NCBI GenBank assembly: GCA_031261705.1 | Contig: JAISJD010000044.1 | Span: 24,001 to 88,000 of the forward strand | Reading direction: 5' to 3' | Source of the DNA: Lactobacillales bacterium | GTDB taxonomy: Bacteria > Bacillota > Bacilli > Lactobacillales > Streptococcaceae | DNA length: 64,000 nucleotides | In this document: positions 63,526-64,000 of the stretch, piece after piece | How the letters are laid out: each line of letters begins with the position of its first letter | Position numbering within the stretch: the stretch's first letter is position 1 | Position numbers and translations under genes: made by a program | Notes under the pieces: model-generated | Told to the model about the DNA's origin: nothing | Seen by the model: only the letters and a program-made list of their open reading frames with translations | Databases searched by the model: none

Positions 63526-63836
63526 ATAAATTTTTTCCCAACGTTTTTATTCTAGTTTCAATATAAAGGTATTTCTTCTAATGAATAGTAGGAACCCTTT
63601 AAATTAAGTAAATTTAATTGACTCAAAAGTAGAAAATAAATAACAAAAATAGTCAAATGAAAATAAATATTTCCGATTTGTTGCAAAATAAAAAAGAATT
63701 TAACAGAAATTCAGAGTTTTACGTTTGATAAATGAACAAAATACTTTAAACTAAAGATATAGTGAAAAAGTACATAAAGTTGTTTTCTTCAAATATTATT
63801 AAAGCAAGACTAGGCTGTAATAGGGAGGAAAAGAGA
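63526..63836. other. Intergenic region upstream of the flavoprotein gene
   Basis: About 310 AT-rich bases. The promoter for the gene starting at 63837 should lie here, but no clear element was found and no other feature is supported. Confidence 0.4.
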
Positions 63837-64000
63837 ATGAGAGTTTTAATTGTTGGTGCGTCGCATGCGGGAATTGCGGCAGCACGGCGCGCGCGTGAGG
63901 AATATCCGGACGCCCAGATTACCATGTTTGAGCGGAAAAAAGACATCTCGTTTGTCTCGCAGACGATACCGCTCTTTCTGATGGGGCAGGAAGATATTTT
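63837..64000 (+). CDS. Nox/Npr/CoA-disulfide-reductase family flavoprotein, N-terminal part
   Basis: 54 residues before the window ends. MRVLIVGASHAGIAAARRAR is the FAD-binding start and ITMFERKKDISFVSQ the second strand of NADH oxidase, NADH peroxidase and CoA-disulfide reductase enzymes. SD GGGAGGAAAAGAGA. In that family the segment after the second strand is normally FLSCG-like and carries the redox-active Cys; here it reads FVSQTIP, with Gln at the Cys position. So it may be a member without peroxidase/disulfide chemistry. The rest lies outside the window. Confidence 0.78.
   Translation, partial: MRVLIVGASHAGIAAARRAREEYPDAQITMFERKKDISFVSQTIPLFLMGQEDI

Overview
This is a low-GC Gram-positive chromosome segment centred on the replication origin. 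DnaA, DnaN, RecF, RpmH, RnpA, YidC, Jag and MnmE together fix it as an oriC region. Two WxL/DUF916 surface-protein clusters, an Mga-type regulator, an LPXTG protein with mucin-binding-type repeats, and PTS operons for trehalose and beta-glucosides point to the Lactobacillales, most likely an Enterococcaceae member. Strand use agrees: genes left of about 46.6 kb are mostly on the minus strand and genes to the right mostly on the plus strand, as expected for two replichores leaving an origin near 44.5-46.5 kb.

Layout. 0-4.4 kb: the 5' part of a secreted ChW-repeat protein, then a five-gene membrane glycosylation cluster (two GT2 enzymes, DUF2304, a small DMT-type transporter, DUF2142). 4.6-18.1 kb: two surface-protein clusters around an Mga-like regulator. 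The upstream one has WxL protein, DUF916/DUF3324 protein, small LPXTG protein and a large beta-helix WxL adhesin. The downstream one has a WxL protein, a DUF916 protein, two diverged secreted WxL-like paralogues and a coiled-coil DUF2325-like protein. 18.5-26.6 kb: recF and yaaA, a candidate type I toxin-antitoxin locus, treC-treP with TreR operator and cre, and yidC-rnpA. 27-35 kb: an operon of sigma factor, DUF1659, DUF2922, small membrane protein and CHAP lysin; an orphan divIVA-sepF pair; a LysM protein; a ComK-like protein with a structured leader. 35.6-43.2 kb: the LPXTG protein, glutathione reductase and small membrane proteins. 43.3-46.6 kb: dnaN, dnaA and two DnaA-box clusters. 46.6-56.3 kb: nucleosidase, rpmH, treR, jag, a padR-DUF1700-DUF4097 operon and mnmE. 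56.5-61.6 kb: a HicB remnant and a complete licT-bglP-bglA operon with cre, RAT and terminator. 61.7-64 kb: small secreted proteins, two of them broken, and the start of a Nox/Npr-type flavoprotein.

The origin region is rearranged. The usual runs rpmH-rnpA-yidC-jag-mnmE and dnaA-dnaN-yaaA-recF-gyrB are both interrupted: rnpA-yidC lie with treP-treC on the other side of the origin, treR remains between rpmH and jag, about 23 kb separates dnaN from yaaA, and gyrB does not follow recF. Other points of interest are a direct-repeat leader motif shared by divIVA, bglP and mnmE, a duplicated toxin-type leader, promoter/terminator-bounded candidate sRNAs, two ParB parS-like sites, and a possible competence-linked sigma/lysin module. 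All calls come from reading sequence and translations; no database search was possible.
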